From positions 186,001 through 250,000 of the forward strand of contig JACKLR010000003.1 in assembly GCA_024235795.1 (NCBI GenBank): DNA of 64,000 bases, read 5' to 3'. Under the pieces are notes generated by a model that saw only the letters and a program-made list of their open reading frames with translations, was not told the DNA's origin and made no database searches. The DNA comes from Burkholderiales bacterium. Lineage in GTDB: Bacteria; Pseudomonadota; Gammaproteobacteria; Burkholderiales; Nitrosomonadaceae. The stretch's first letter is position 1; each line of letters opens with the position of its first letter. Position numbers and translations under genes: made by a program. Positions 36,393-45,405 of the stretch are shown piece by piece.

Positions 36393-36794
36393 ATGCTCCA
36401 GATCCTGGATTTTTTTCTTTTTGCGACACATTGCGCCGTTATCGGCTTCAACCTGACCGGCTGGATATGGAAGCGCACAAGACGCTGGCATCTGGTCTCG
36501 GTGGGACTTACCTTATTTTCCTGGCTGGCAATGGGGTTCTGGTATGGATTGGGCTACTGTTTTTTGACGGATTGGCACTGGCAGATCAAGCGGGCACTGG
36601 GCGAGACTGATATGCCCCATTCCTTTCTGATCTATCTGTTCAACGATGTCATGGGATTGAGGCTGGAGACTGATTTTATCAACAACGGCGCAGGCTTTTC
36701 CCTTGCAGTCGTGATTCTATTGTCGGTGGCATTAAACTTCCGCGACCACAGGAAAAGCCGTTTGCAGCGAAACCTGCCGGATTCAACGCAGTAA
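36393..36794 (+). CDS. DUF2784-like integral membrane protein
   Basis: 133 residues with three hydrophobic helices (about 5-24, 35-58, 98-115) and the aromatic-rich middle (WLAMGFWYGLGYCFLTDWHW) expected for DUF2784. It is an inner-membrane protein of unknown function, often found as a single gene. The C-terminus is basic and cytoplasmic. Confidence 0.6.
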   Translation: MLQILDFFLFATHCAVIGFNLTGWIWKRTRRWHLVSVGLTLFSWLAMGFWYGLGYCFLTDWHWQIKRALGETDMPHSFLIYLFNDVMGLRLETDFINNGAGFSLAVVILLSVALNFRDHRKSRLQRNLPDSTQ

Positions 36795-36932
36795 AGTTTA
36801 TTTAAAGTCCATTGGGCTTACGCATTTTGGATCGTCTCTCCAAAATAAACCGAACAAACCAATCACAAAGGTGACTCCCGTTATTCTGTTAGCGTCAATG
36901 GTGTTCGTAATGAAGCGCGCTGGGGAATCTGT

Positions 36933-39034
36933 TTAGAACGGAACTGTTCGCTGATAATCGTGTGTTGCAATAGAATTCTGTTTTGTCTGTTGCGTTTGTT
37001 GCTGAACCGGTTGATCGAGCGCAGGCAGAACAAACGGCTGCACTTTACGCTCAACAGCCTCATAACTCGTCTTAGTCTCAGCCTCAACCTGTTCAAAATG
37101 TTTTCGCACCCTTTCCCAGACTTCGCCTTCGCGTGCAGTTTCACGTTCTGAAACCGGCAGGTTGTTCTGATACTCAAGCCAGAACAGCACCCACATATGA
37201 TTGTCAGCCCGGTCGCTGCCGTATAAATGCCGCAACAGATTGAAACTGTTATACAAACGCTTGAGCTGGCGCGGGTTACGGAAATTAAAGTCCTGCACAC
37301 GTTGCCTGAAGGCTTCTTTCTCGGCCGGGCTGAACTGATATTCGACTTTTTCTATGATTTGCGGTTTGGTTGGCGATGGTTCGGAAGCTGTTTGGGGCTG
37401 TTTCCGGCCGCTTTCTCCATCAACTGTATCGGCGTCAGTCGATGACTTTTCCGGACTTGTTGAAGGGTTTTGCGATTCGTTCCTGGCAGTATTTTTAATT
37501 GCTTCTGAATCATCATGGGGAACAGCGAGGTCGCTGCCGGGTTCTGACGCCGGGCTTTCTGCTTCTGCGCCATTCAACAAGACCTGATCGACAAATGCTG
37601 CCACCGTCTCAGCATCCGCCGGACGCAACTGCACCGGCAACTGGATCACCTTGCCGAGATAATCGCGCGCGATATTGCCGGGATCGCGCTTGGTATGATG
37701 CTGCGCCAGTTCCTCGTAATGCAGTGCAAGCGACGCCAGCGCAATATGTTGATCGATAGCAATAATCACCGTCACCTGTGGAATCCCCATGATCAGGCGC
37801 ACCGCCTCCAGCGTTTTGACCACACCGGTATGGCTGCAACGGTCGAGATCATCGACTACGAATAACAATCGTTTGTGCTCTGAATGCGGGTTATCCAGTC
37901 CCAGGCGCAACCGGCATAACGCTTTGATCTGGCGTTTCATTACCGGAATGGTGCCGAGATAGGCGTCGTAATCGGGCAGCGTCAGATAGCGCTTCCATTG
38001 ATTGACCAGCGGGCTTTCGAAGATATTATGCAACGACTGAAAATACTTTCCAATGAAATATACAGCCGCAATACCCACACTGCCGGGCAGAATAATTTTA
38101 CCGATCTCAACGTTTGCCAAGTTGCCCTCGTGCAATGCACTGATCACATCAGCCCAGCTGATTGCCGATAAAACCGCAATCAAAATCACCACGGAAACAA
38201 GTGTAAAAACCACATACCAGGGATTCTCCTGCCATGACAGCCTGAACGCCAGCCGCCATTTCCCCCACCATCCGAGGTCCGCCGTCAATCCTTTCAACGC
38301 CTCACGCGCCACACCGGCCTGCATATGGTCGGTGTGTTCGTATTCCCAGGCATTGAATTCAGCAAACAGAAATTGGGTTTTATTGATTTCTTTTATTTTA
38401 TCCTTGAGCAGATTCACGAATGTACTCTTGCCCGCACCCCAGTCGCCGAGCAAACCGATGGTTTGATGTTGATGGTTTTCCTTGGCTGTCAGAATCTTCG
38501 CCATCGCATCGACAAGTTTTTTTCTACCCAAGCCGTCCTTCTCAGCCAGCCCGTCATACAAACTGGCAGGATTCAGGCCGTAACGGATGATTCCCTGTGA
38601 TTGCTCCACCGCTTCCCCGGATATTGACTCCGAATCCGTTTTATTTTTCCGGGCATAGCGATGCCCGTATTGCCGGTACCAGTCTTTAATCAGCGATTGA
38701 ATCTGCTTCGCCGGATAAGCCTTGCCGTGCAACAAGACATGATAAACTTCCACCATCGCATCAAGCTGCAAAGCCGACATGGCTTCTGACCATTCCTCGA
38801 TATGTTCTTGCATATCGGCTGGCACACCTTCTGGCCAAAGCGGTCTGTTTCTCAACGAAATTGATTCATTCTGCTCTAGAAAAGCCAGATCAGACATAAC
38901 AGGGGTGTACAAATCAGTATAAGGATAATAGTTGGTTTGCACGATCACCCCAGCGACAAAGGTAACAGCATCAGTGTTACCATATATGGCTCGGACGGCA
39001 GCAGCAACTTGAGCAACGATGTCAACAGAATGAT
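36933..39034 (-). pseudogene. KAP-family P-loop NTPase, 3' part of gene split by ISAs1 element
   Basis: The frame reads from the IS edge to the stop at 36933. It contains a KAP NTPase: Walker A LLGDWGAGKSTF, two transmembrane helices inserted after it (VVFTLVSVVILIAVLSAISW and a second near VGIAAVYFIG), Walker B LLFVVDDLDRC, and a low-complexity Ser/Glu/Pro linker before a C-terminal helical part. The longest start codon after the IS is a GTG at 38948; an ATG at 38897 follows. A shortened protein of 654-671 residues could still be made, keeping the NTPase. The 5' piece lies at 40248-40548, in frame across the insertion. KAP NTPases occur in phage-exclusion proteins such as PifA; a defence role here is inference. 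Confidence 0.85.
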
Positions 39035-39044
39035 GTGTAGCACC
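39035..39044. repeat. 10-bp target site duplication, left copy
   Basis: GTGTAGCACC directly precedes the left IS end; the same ten bases follow the right end at 40248-40257. Confidence 0.9.
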
Positions 39045-40247
39045 CAGGGCAATCGTGCTTAAAAATACTTGAAAACAGAAACAAGTTGAGGTATTAGCTC
39101 TATCATTTTGATTTTAAATGACAGACAAACCAACAGCTTCAATCATTCATCATTTTTCAAGTATTGAAGATCCAAGAGTAGACAGACAAAAGAAGCATCA
39201 ACTCCAAGATATATTTTTTATTTCACTTTGTGCGGTTATTTGTGGAGCGGATAATTGGGTGGCTATAGAAGAATTTGGTAAAGCCAAAGAAGCATGGTTT
39301 ACCGAATTACTCGGTCTGCAACATGGAATACCCTCTCATGACACCTTCGGTGAAGTTTTCATGGTGATAGACACCGAGCAATTTAGCGAATGCTTTTCCA
39401 ACTGGGTTTGTGATTTAGCGCGTTTGACTGATGGAGAGATCATTGCTATTGACGGCAAATGTATAAGGCGTAGCATTGACAGGGCCTCAAAAAAGGCAGC
39501 AATCCATATGGTTAGCGCATGGGCGCAGCGTAATAGCCTGGTTTTGGGTCAGGTTCAAGTGGATGACAAATCCAATGAAATTACGGCCATTCCCAAACTG
39601 CTCTCTCGCTTGGATATTACAGGAACCGTGATCACAATTGATGCGATGGGTTGCCAGAAGAAGATAGCCCGGCAGATTATTCAGCAAGACGCAGATTATG
39701 TTTTGAGCCTGAAAGGCAACCAAGGAAGCTTGCATGAAGATGTTGCCACATATTTTGCATCGTCACTGTCTCCAGAAGCCGCAAAGGTAACAGTTGATGG
39801 TGGACATGGGCGCATTGAGACACGAACTGTTCGTGCAATAGATGAGATAGCATGGTTAAAAGAACGACATTCCTGGCCGGGGCTGCAGAGCATCATTGAG
39901 GTCACAGCAACAAGAGAATCAGAAAATAAAATATCCAAGGAAACGCGTTATTTCATTAGCAGTCTAAGCGCCAGCAATCCTATCAAGCTGGAGCATGCTG
40001 TTCGCGCTCACTGGGCTATCGAAAACAATTTACACTGGGTTCTTGATATCGCCTTTGACGAAGACAGTAATCGAACACGCAAAGGCCATAGCGCAGCTAA
40101 TCTTGCTATTATCAGACATATTGCTCTGAATCTGATAAAAAAAGAAAAAATGTCAAAGGTCGGTGTAAAAACAAAACGATTAAAGGCGGGCTGGGATAAT
40201 GATTATTTGCTAAAAATTATTGGGGCAATTTAAGCCCGATTGCCCTG
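39045..40247 (+). mobile_element. Complete ISAs1-family insertion sequence, 1203 bp
   Basis: The termini are 19-bp inverted repeats starting CAGGGCAATCGTGCTTAAA on the left, with one mismatch on the right (G for T at position 12). The 10-bp direct repeat GTGTAGCACC on both sides is an intact target duplication, indicating recent insertion. One transposase ORF fills the element. Confidence 0.95.
39118..40233 (+). CDS. ISAs1-family DDE transposase
   Basis: 371 residues. The N-terminal DUF4277-like start (HHFSSIEDPRVDRQKKHQLQDIFFI) and the DDE core (EIIAIDGKCIRRS, ITIDAMGCQKKIA, HWAIENNLHWVLDIAFDED) are all present, so the enzyme looks intact. It is transcribed opposite to the gene it interrupts. 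Confidence 0.95.
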   Translation: MTDKPTASIIHHFSSIEDPRVDRQKKHQLQDIFFISLCAVICGADNWVAIEEFGKAKEAWFTELLGLQHGIPSHDTFGEVFMVIDTEQFSECFSNWVCDLARLTDGEIIAIDGKCIRRSIDRASKKAAIHMVSAWAQRNSLVLGQVQVDDKSNEITAIPKLLSRLDITGTVITIDAMGCQKKIARQIIQQDADYVLSLKGNQGSLHEDVATYFASSLSPEAAKVTVDGGHGRIETRTVRAIDEIAWLKERHSWPGLQSIIEVTATRESENKISKETRYFISSLSASNPIKLEHAVRAHWAIENNLHWVLDIAFDEDSNRTRKGHSAANLAIIRHIALNLIKKEKMSKVGVKTKRLKAGWDNDYLLKIIGAI

Positions 40248-40257
40248 GTGTAGCACC
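40248..40257. repeat. 10-bp target site duplication, right copy
   Basis: GTGTAGCACC, identical to the copy left of the insertion sequence at 39035-39044. Confidence 0.9.
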
Positions 40258-40548
40258 GGTGATGACAAAAGCTCCTTTTCCATTATTGGCAACCTCTGCT
40301 GCCGCACTAATTTCCGGAAAACTTAGCGAATGAATTTCAAGTCCCAACACGCTAGCAACAAACAAGCTTTGCACATGCGTTGAATTAGTACGGGGTTGAC
40401 CAAACCCGAAAACGCCGTTGTATACGGTCCGTGTCAATGCCCGTAAAGCATTCCTTGCTATGAGTAATGCCAAAGCTTCCAATTCACGCTCGGCCAGATT
40501 TTTCAGCCGAATCTCCAGTTTTCTGCGACCGTTTGTTTCGTTATACAT
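40248..40548 (-). pseudogene. KAP-family NTPase, 5' part of gene split by ISAs1 element
   Basis: From the ATG at 40548 the frame encodes a 100-residue N-terminal piece (RRKLEIRLKNLAERELEALALLIARNALRAL... GAFVITGAT). Deleting the IS and one target copy joins codon 40248 to 39034 with no frame change, restoring one ORF of about 800 residues. The N-terminal domain looks alpha/beta and I do not recognise it. The TTG at 40557 is an alternative start. Confidence 0.85.
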
Positions 40549-40567
40549 GTTTTTCAACGCTTACTTT

Positions 40568-40961
40568 TTATTCAACTGCATTACACAGATTAAAGTATTG
40601 ATGAAACGGATCAAAGTTCCTGTCTGCATGGAGTAATGACATGTCGTGCTCTATACAAAATATGGCAAAAATGACATCCACCTTTTTCCAGACAGTAATG
40701 CCTCTTTTCTCATGATTCGAAAGTTATTCGCGTTCTTTAACGCAATGGCAGTATCAAGCTACATTTACAATAGTCAGTGCAGTTAATAACGCTTTGGCTG
40801 TATTGAAGTCCCGTTCGTTTCTGAAACCCTGCAATACTTCCGTCAGCACAATGTCGCCAACACAAATCGGAGAAGAACCCAGGAGTGTATCCAGTTTATT
40901 AGTTTCCGGCGTCCATGCCATGGAAATAGTCAATCCATACGCTGGAATCGACAAAAATCAA
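40568..40961 (-). pseudogene. vapC: Decayed VapC toxin (PIN-domain ribonuclease)
   Basis: Directly after vapB the frame reads LIFVDSSVWIDYFHG, the PIN start with its catalytic Asp, then shifts by one base. TPETNKLDTLLGSSPICVGDIVLTEVLQGFRNERDF continues in another frame and stops early (near 40754). A third frame gives ANNFRIMRK and a fourth segment GITVWKKVDVIFAIFCIEHDMSLLHADRNFD up to the stop at 40568. At least three frame-disrupting changes make a functional toxin very unlikely. Confidence 0.8.
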
Positions 40962-41152
40962 TGATCAGCCCTCAATGCATCCAGATTGCTTTCCCACTTT
41001 AATTTTCCGCGGAAATGCTGAATCTTCTTTTGTGTTTCAAGCAGAATTAATGACTTAAGCGCGAGTTCGACTGCCTCGCGCTTTGTTTTGACGCCGGTTA
41101 AACGCATCGCGTCATTTATTAATTCATCATCGATAACAATATTGGTACGCAT
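40958..41152 (-). CDS. vapB: VapB-type antitoxin, orphaned
   Basis: 64 residues: RTNIVIDDELINDAMRLTGVKTKREAVELAL is the ribbon-helix-helix/VapB start of the DUF2191 type, followed by a toxin-binding tail (HFRGKLKWESNLDALR). It is intact while its toxin is broken. It normally represses its own promoter and neutralises VapC. Confidence 0.8.
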   Translation of the reverse strand: MRTNIVIDDELINDAMRLTGVKTKREAVELALKSLILLETQKKIQHFRGKLKWESNLDALRADH

Positions 41153-41402
41153 TCTAAAAAAACCTCAATTTGATGTGCATGCTATTGCACAATTATACAC
41201 ATATACTTTTCCCGCCCGTATCCGAAGGTCACCTGGATTGTCCGCTCAACGACCCACCAGACTGGAAACTGTGCTTAATTCGGGTTACCATCGCTCATAC
41301 ACGATATAAACAGCTTTTCACACTGAATTATTCCATCGAAAGAAATGCTGATCAGCAAACAATCTTTTACATAACCGCTTTTTCTCTCATTCAAATATTT
41401 TT

Positions 41403-42761
41403 ATGTCCATCACAAATCAGGCCAATCCCGCCAAACCCAACGTTACAGCAACTTCCCCTTTTCAACAACGCAGCCTGCAATCCGTCTGGCATCCATGTAC
41501 GCAAATGAAGCTGCACGAAACTTATCCATTAGTGCCGATTGTGCGCGGCGAGGGCGTCTGGCTTTATGATGCAGATGGCAACGGGTATCTGGATGCGATC
41601 GGATCGTGGTGGGTCAATCTGTTTGGGCATACCAACCCGGCGATTAATGCGGCGATTAAGGATCAGCTCGATAAAATCGAGCATGTCATGCTCGCCGGTT
41701 TTACGCATGAACCGGTTGTTGCGTTATCCGAACGGCTGGCATCGATTACACCAGGCGATCTCGGGCATTGCTTTTACGCCAGCGACGGCGCATCGGCGAC
41801 CGAGATTGCGTTGAAAATGAGTTTTCATTACTGGCAACTGGCCGGAAAACCGAATAAAACGCAGTTTGTCAGCCTGCAAAACGATTATCACGGCGAGACA
41901 CTCGGCGCATTATCGGTTACCGATGTCGGGATTTTCAAAAAAACGTACTCGCCGTTGCTTCGCCCCTGCACGCATGTGATGACGCCGGACTGGCGCTATG
42001 CAAACCACGGCGAGTCTGCCGAGCATTATGCGTTGCGCGCCGCCGCTGCGCTGGAGGAACACCTGTCCCGCTATCATGACGAAACAGCCGCTTTGATTAT
42101 TGAGCCGCTGATTCAGGGCGCAATGGGCATGGGCATGTATCATCCTGCTTATCTTAAACGCGCACGGGAAATCTGCGACCGATATCAGGTGCATTTGATC
42201 GCCGATGAAATTGCGGTCGGTTTTGGCCGCACCGGCACACTGTTCGCGTGTGAACAGGCCGATATCGCGCCGGACTTCCTGTGTCTTGCTAAAGGATTGA
42301 GCGGCGGCTATCTGCCGCTCTCGGTCGTACTGACAACCGATACCGTTTATCAGCGTTTTTACGATGACAAATCCGCACATGCATTCCTGCACTCGCATAC
42401 GCATACCGGTAACGCGCTGGCCTGCCGCGCCGCACTGGCGGTGCTGGATATTTTTGAGCAAGATAATGTACTTGAAACCAACAAAATCAAGGCCGAATAC
42501 CTTAACCAGGCTGCCGCAGCATTGTCATCGCACCCCAAAGTCAGCAATTTCCGCAATTGCGGCATGATTTGGGCGTTTGAAGTCGACACCGATCTCGAAC
42601 AGTTTTCCCAGAAATTCTTCCAGGCCGGGTTAACACAGCGTTTATTGCTGCGCCCGCTCGGCAAAACGGTTTACTTCATGCCGCCCTATATCATTACCGA
42701 AGAAGAAATCGATTTACTTGTCAACGGGACATTGCATATACTGAATACACTTGAGCAATAA
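41403..42761 (+). CDS. bioA: Adenosylmethionine-8-amino-7-oxononanoate aminotransferase
   Basis: 452 residues, class III PLP aminotransferase. WHPCTQMK near the N-terminus is the BioA signature. SDGASATEIALKM binds the cofactor phosphate, LIADEIAVGFGRTG holds the Asp that contacts the PLP ring, and CLAKGLSGG the Schiff-base Lys. It converts KAPA to DAPA in biotin synthesis using SAM as amino donor. No other bio gene is in the window. No strong Shine-Dalgarno is seen before the ATG. Confidence 0.95.
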   Translation: MSITNQANPAKPNVTATSPFQQRSLQSVWHPCTQMKLHETYPLVPIVRGEGVWLYDADGNGYLDAIGSWWVNLFGHTNPAINAAIKDQLDKIEHVMLAGFTHEPVVALSERLASITPGDLGHCFYASDGASATEIALKMSFHYWQLAGKPNKTQFVSLQNDYHGETLGALSVTDVGIFKKTYSPLLRPCTHVMTPDWRYANHGESAEHYALRAAAALEEHLSRYHDETAALIIEPLIQGAMGMGMYHPAYLKRAREICDRYQVHLIADEIAVGFGRTGTLFACEQADIAPDFLCLAKGLSGGYLPLSVVLTTDTVYQRFYDDKSAHAFLHSHTHTGNALACRAALAVLDIFEQDNVLETNKIKAEYLNQAAAALSSHPKVSNFRNCGMIWAFEVDTDLEQFSQKFFQAGLTQRLLLRPLGKTVYFMPPYIITEEEIDLLVNGTLHILNTLEQ

Positions 42762-42776
42762 ATTGATCGACACATT

Positions 42777-44189
42777 ATGCAACTGACATTTCTCGGTGCC
42801 GCAGGCGAAGTTACAGGGTCTTGTTACCTGATTGAAACAGACGGTTTACGCTTTCTGGTGGACTGCGGCATGTTTCAGGGCGGGCGTGAAGCGGACGGAA
42901 AAAACCGCACGGCATTCAACTTCGACCCGGAAACAATCGATTTTGTGCTGCTGACGCATGCGCATATCGACCATTCGGGTCTGCTGCCCCGGTTGAGCGT
43001 GTGGGGCTTCAGAGGGCCGGTCTATACCACTTCGGCGACTATCGACTTACTACATGTGATGCTCAAGGACAGCGCGCATATCCAGGAAAAAGAAGCCGAA
43101 TGGCGCAACCGCGAACGACGCGGCGCGCGCAAGACGCGCAGTTCACTGCAGGAGTACGCACCACTCTATACCGTTGCGCAGGCGGAAAATTTTCTTAAGC
43201 AACTGCACAGGGTTGATTACGACACTGAACTCTCGCCGCACCCTTCTGTCCGTTGCTTGTACCGGGATGCCGGCCATATTCTGGGTTCCGCGATTATCGA
43301 GCTGTGGTTGAATGCGGGTTCCAAAACCAAAAAATTCGTTTTCTCCGGTGATCTGGGGCAACCGGGACATCCCATCGTGCGCGATCCGACGCCAATTCGC
43401 CATGCGGATATTCTGCTGGTCGAATCGACTTACGGCAACCGATTGCACCGAAATATGCTCGACACATTGGATGAACTGGTATTCGCGATCAACAACACGC
43501 TGATTGAAAAAGGCGGCAATGTCATTATTCCCGCGTTCACCGTCGGCCGCACACAGGATCTGCTGTTCTTGCTGATCGATCTGTATCGCGCGGGCAGACT
43601 CGGCGAAATGGATATTTATGTGGATTCTCCGATGGCATTGGCGGCCACGGACATTACCATGAAACACATTGGCTTGCTCGACAAGGAGGCCCTGGATGCG
43701 ATTCAGTGGATGAACAGCAATCACAAACGGCCGCGCATTCATTTTATTCAGGATGTCGAAGAATCCATACATCTCAATACCATCCGGCATGGTGCGATCA
43801 TTATCTCCGCCAGCGGCATGTGCGATGCCGGACGGATCAAGCATCATCTAAAATACAACCTGGGCTGCCCGGAATGCAGCATCGTCATTACCGGCTTTCA
43901 GGCTGCAAGAACACTGGGACGGCGTCTGGTTGACGGCGCAAAAATCGTCAAAATCTTTGGCGAGGACATTCCCGTCAGAGCGGAAATTTTTACTATCGGC
44001 GGCCTGTCGGCACATGCCGACCAGGCCGCCTTACTCGACTGGCTGCGGCATTTCACGAAAAGTCCGGAAAAAACGTTTATCGTTCATGGCGAACCCAATA
44101 GCGCAAGCGCATTGCAGTCCGCGATCACAGAACGTCTGAACTGGAAAAATGTTTCCATTCCGAAGCAGAAGGCCATCGTCCATTTCTAA
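42777..44189 (+). CDS. Beta-CASP metallo-beta-lactamase RNA-processing exonuclease-like protein
   Basis: 470 residues. The zinc motif HAHIDHSG is at about residues 61-68, DAGHILGS follows, then the beta-CASP domain and the terminal GGLSAHADQ and FIVHGEP blocks, characteristic of YSH1/CPSF-73-like bacterial ribonucleases. It likely processes RNA endo- or exonucleolytically in the cytoplasm. It starts 15 bases after bioA, so the two may share a transcript. Confidence 0.9.
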   Translation: MQLTFLGAAGEVTGSCYLIETDGLRFLVDCGMFQGGREADGKNRTAFNFDPETIDFVLLTHAHIDHSGLLPRLSVWGFRGPVYTTSATIDLLHVMLKDSAHIQEKEAEWRNRERRGARKTRSSLQEYAPLYTVAQAENFLKQLHRVDYDTELSPHPSVRCLYRDAGHILGSAIIELWLNAGSKTKKFVFSGDLGQPGHPIVRDPTPIRHADILLVESTYGNRLHRNMLDTLDELVFAINNTLIEKGGNVIIPAFTVGRTQDLLFLLIDLYRAGRLGEMDIYVDSPMALAATDITMKHIGLLDKEALDAIQWMNSNHKRPRIHFIQDVEESIHLNTIRHGAIIISASGMCDAGRIKHHLKYNLGCPECSIVITGFQAARTLGRRLVDGAKIVKIFGEDIPVRAEIFTIGGLSAHADQAALLDWLRHFTKSPEKTFIVHGEPNSASALQSAITERLNWKNVSIPKQKAIVHF

Positions 44190-44262
44190 ATAACGTATAC
44201 CACACCCCAGATTTTATGAAGCGGGACAGAAGTCCCCGATCATAAATTCACGTCAGACAGTC

Positions 44263-45321
44263 TTATAACCCACCTATCGCGCTATCAAGTTTTTCCCGGC
44301 ATTCGTCCTTTTTACCCCCCAAATCGAGCATTCCCGCGCCGCGCATACATTCGTTATACTCAAACAAAACGTCATTCTTTTTCTGGGCGTTCTCGACCTT
44401 TGAGGAAAGCTGTTTTATCTGCTTGACCACGACCTGCAGATCGATATTACTGATTGCCGCGCCAATACCGTCCAAACTGACCTTGGTGTCATCCAGCCTT
44501 TGCAGAGACTCCTGATTGATTTTATTGACCTGATGTGCAATCGTCCGGCTTACCTTGCTGGAATAGTCTTTCAATTCATCCACGTTCTGCTGGGTTATCG
44601 CTGCCAGTTTCTCTCCATAGGTATCGAGTTCAGCCTGTATAAACGCATTAATATCACTTTCAAAGCTATCCAGAGCCTTGTCGACTTCCTGCTTGAACGC
44701 GCTCATTCTCTCTTCCAGCAAATGATTGACGTCCGCTTCCAGTTTTCTGACCACATCGCCGGAGATCTTCTCGGCAGGTTCTCTGGATCCAATAATTTCA
44801 CTTTTGGCTGTACTGACACTGGTTTTGATATCATCGGCCAGTAACTTCTGTTTATCGTCAATCTGGCCAAGCGCTTGCTTTTCATTTTCCGCCATGAGCC
44901 ACGAAATCATGATCAGTTCTTTCTTCTGTTTCGCACTAAGACCATTGAGCAGTTCGTCCAGCATCCCGGCAGCGACTTCCTCATTATTCAGCGTGTTGAC
45001 ATATTCCAGATTGGCTGCTTCCATGAATTCTTGCAGCGTGTTGCGCATTTCATCGACATTGGCTTGCGCCCTGGACATTTCAGTCGACTGGCGCATCAGT
45101 TCAAAAGGCATGTAAGCTACTACCAGAACAAAACAGAGAATATAAATCGTCAACTGCCATAGTTTTGTTTTCAGAAAACCGGTATAACCGAACAACAAAA
45201 AAATCAGCACAACCGATGGTGACAGAATAAACGCAATCTCAAGCCAGCTCCTTTGATTCAACGCATTAGTCAGCGCATCAAAGGAAAACAGATTGGATAA
45301 TTCAGCTATATATTCATTCAT
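44263..45321 (-). CDS. Membrane-anchored coiled-coil protein
   Basis: 352 residues, no family recognised. Two N-terminal transmembrane helices (about 28-48 and 54-75) are followed by about 250 residues of heptad-rich helix with repeated Asp/Lys/Gln and almost no Pro (EADVNHLLEERMSAFKQEVDKALDSFESD...). The topology resembles RmuC-like or scaffold proteins, but no nuclease domain is visible. Two Cys stand near the C-terminus. It converges with the upstream metallo-beta-lactamase gene. Confidence 0.65.
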   Translation of the reverse strand: MNEYIAELSNLFSFDALTNALNQRSWLEIAFILSPSVVLIFLLFGYTGFLKTKLWQLTIYILCFVLVVAYMPFELMRQSTEMSRAQANVDEMRNTLQEFMEAANLEYVNTLNNEEVAAGMLDELLNGLSAKQKKELIMISWLMAENEKQALGQIDDKQKLLADDIKTSVSTAKSEIIGSREPAEKISGDVVRKLEADVNHLLEERMSAFKQEVDKALDSFESDINAFIQAELDTYGEKLAAITQQNVDELKDYSSKVSRTIAHQVNKINQESLQRLDDTKVSLDGIGAAISNIDLQVVVKQIKQLSSKVENAQKKNDVLFEYNECMRGAGMLDLGGKKDECREKLDSAIGGL

Positions 45322-45405
45322 TTATGACTCTCCCCAAGTATCCATCAATATATCCATAAACTTTTTTACCTGCCTGTTAAGGAGCATCAGCCCCCAGGCC
45401 AATTG

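Noticed and set aside
36824..36846. ATTTTGGA/TCCAAAAT hairpin between convergent genes
   Set aside because: AT-rich 8-bp stem with no T-run; too weak to call a terminator.
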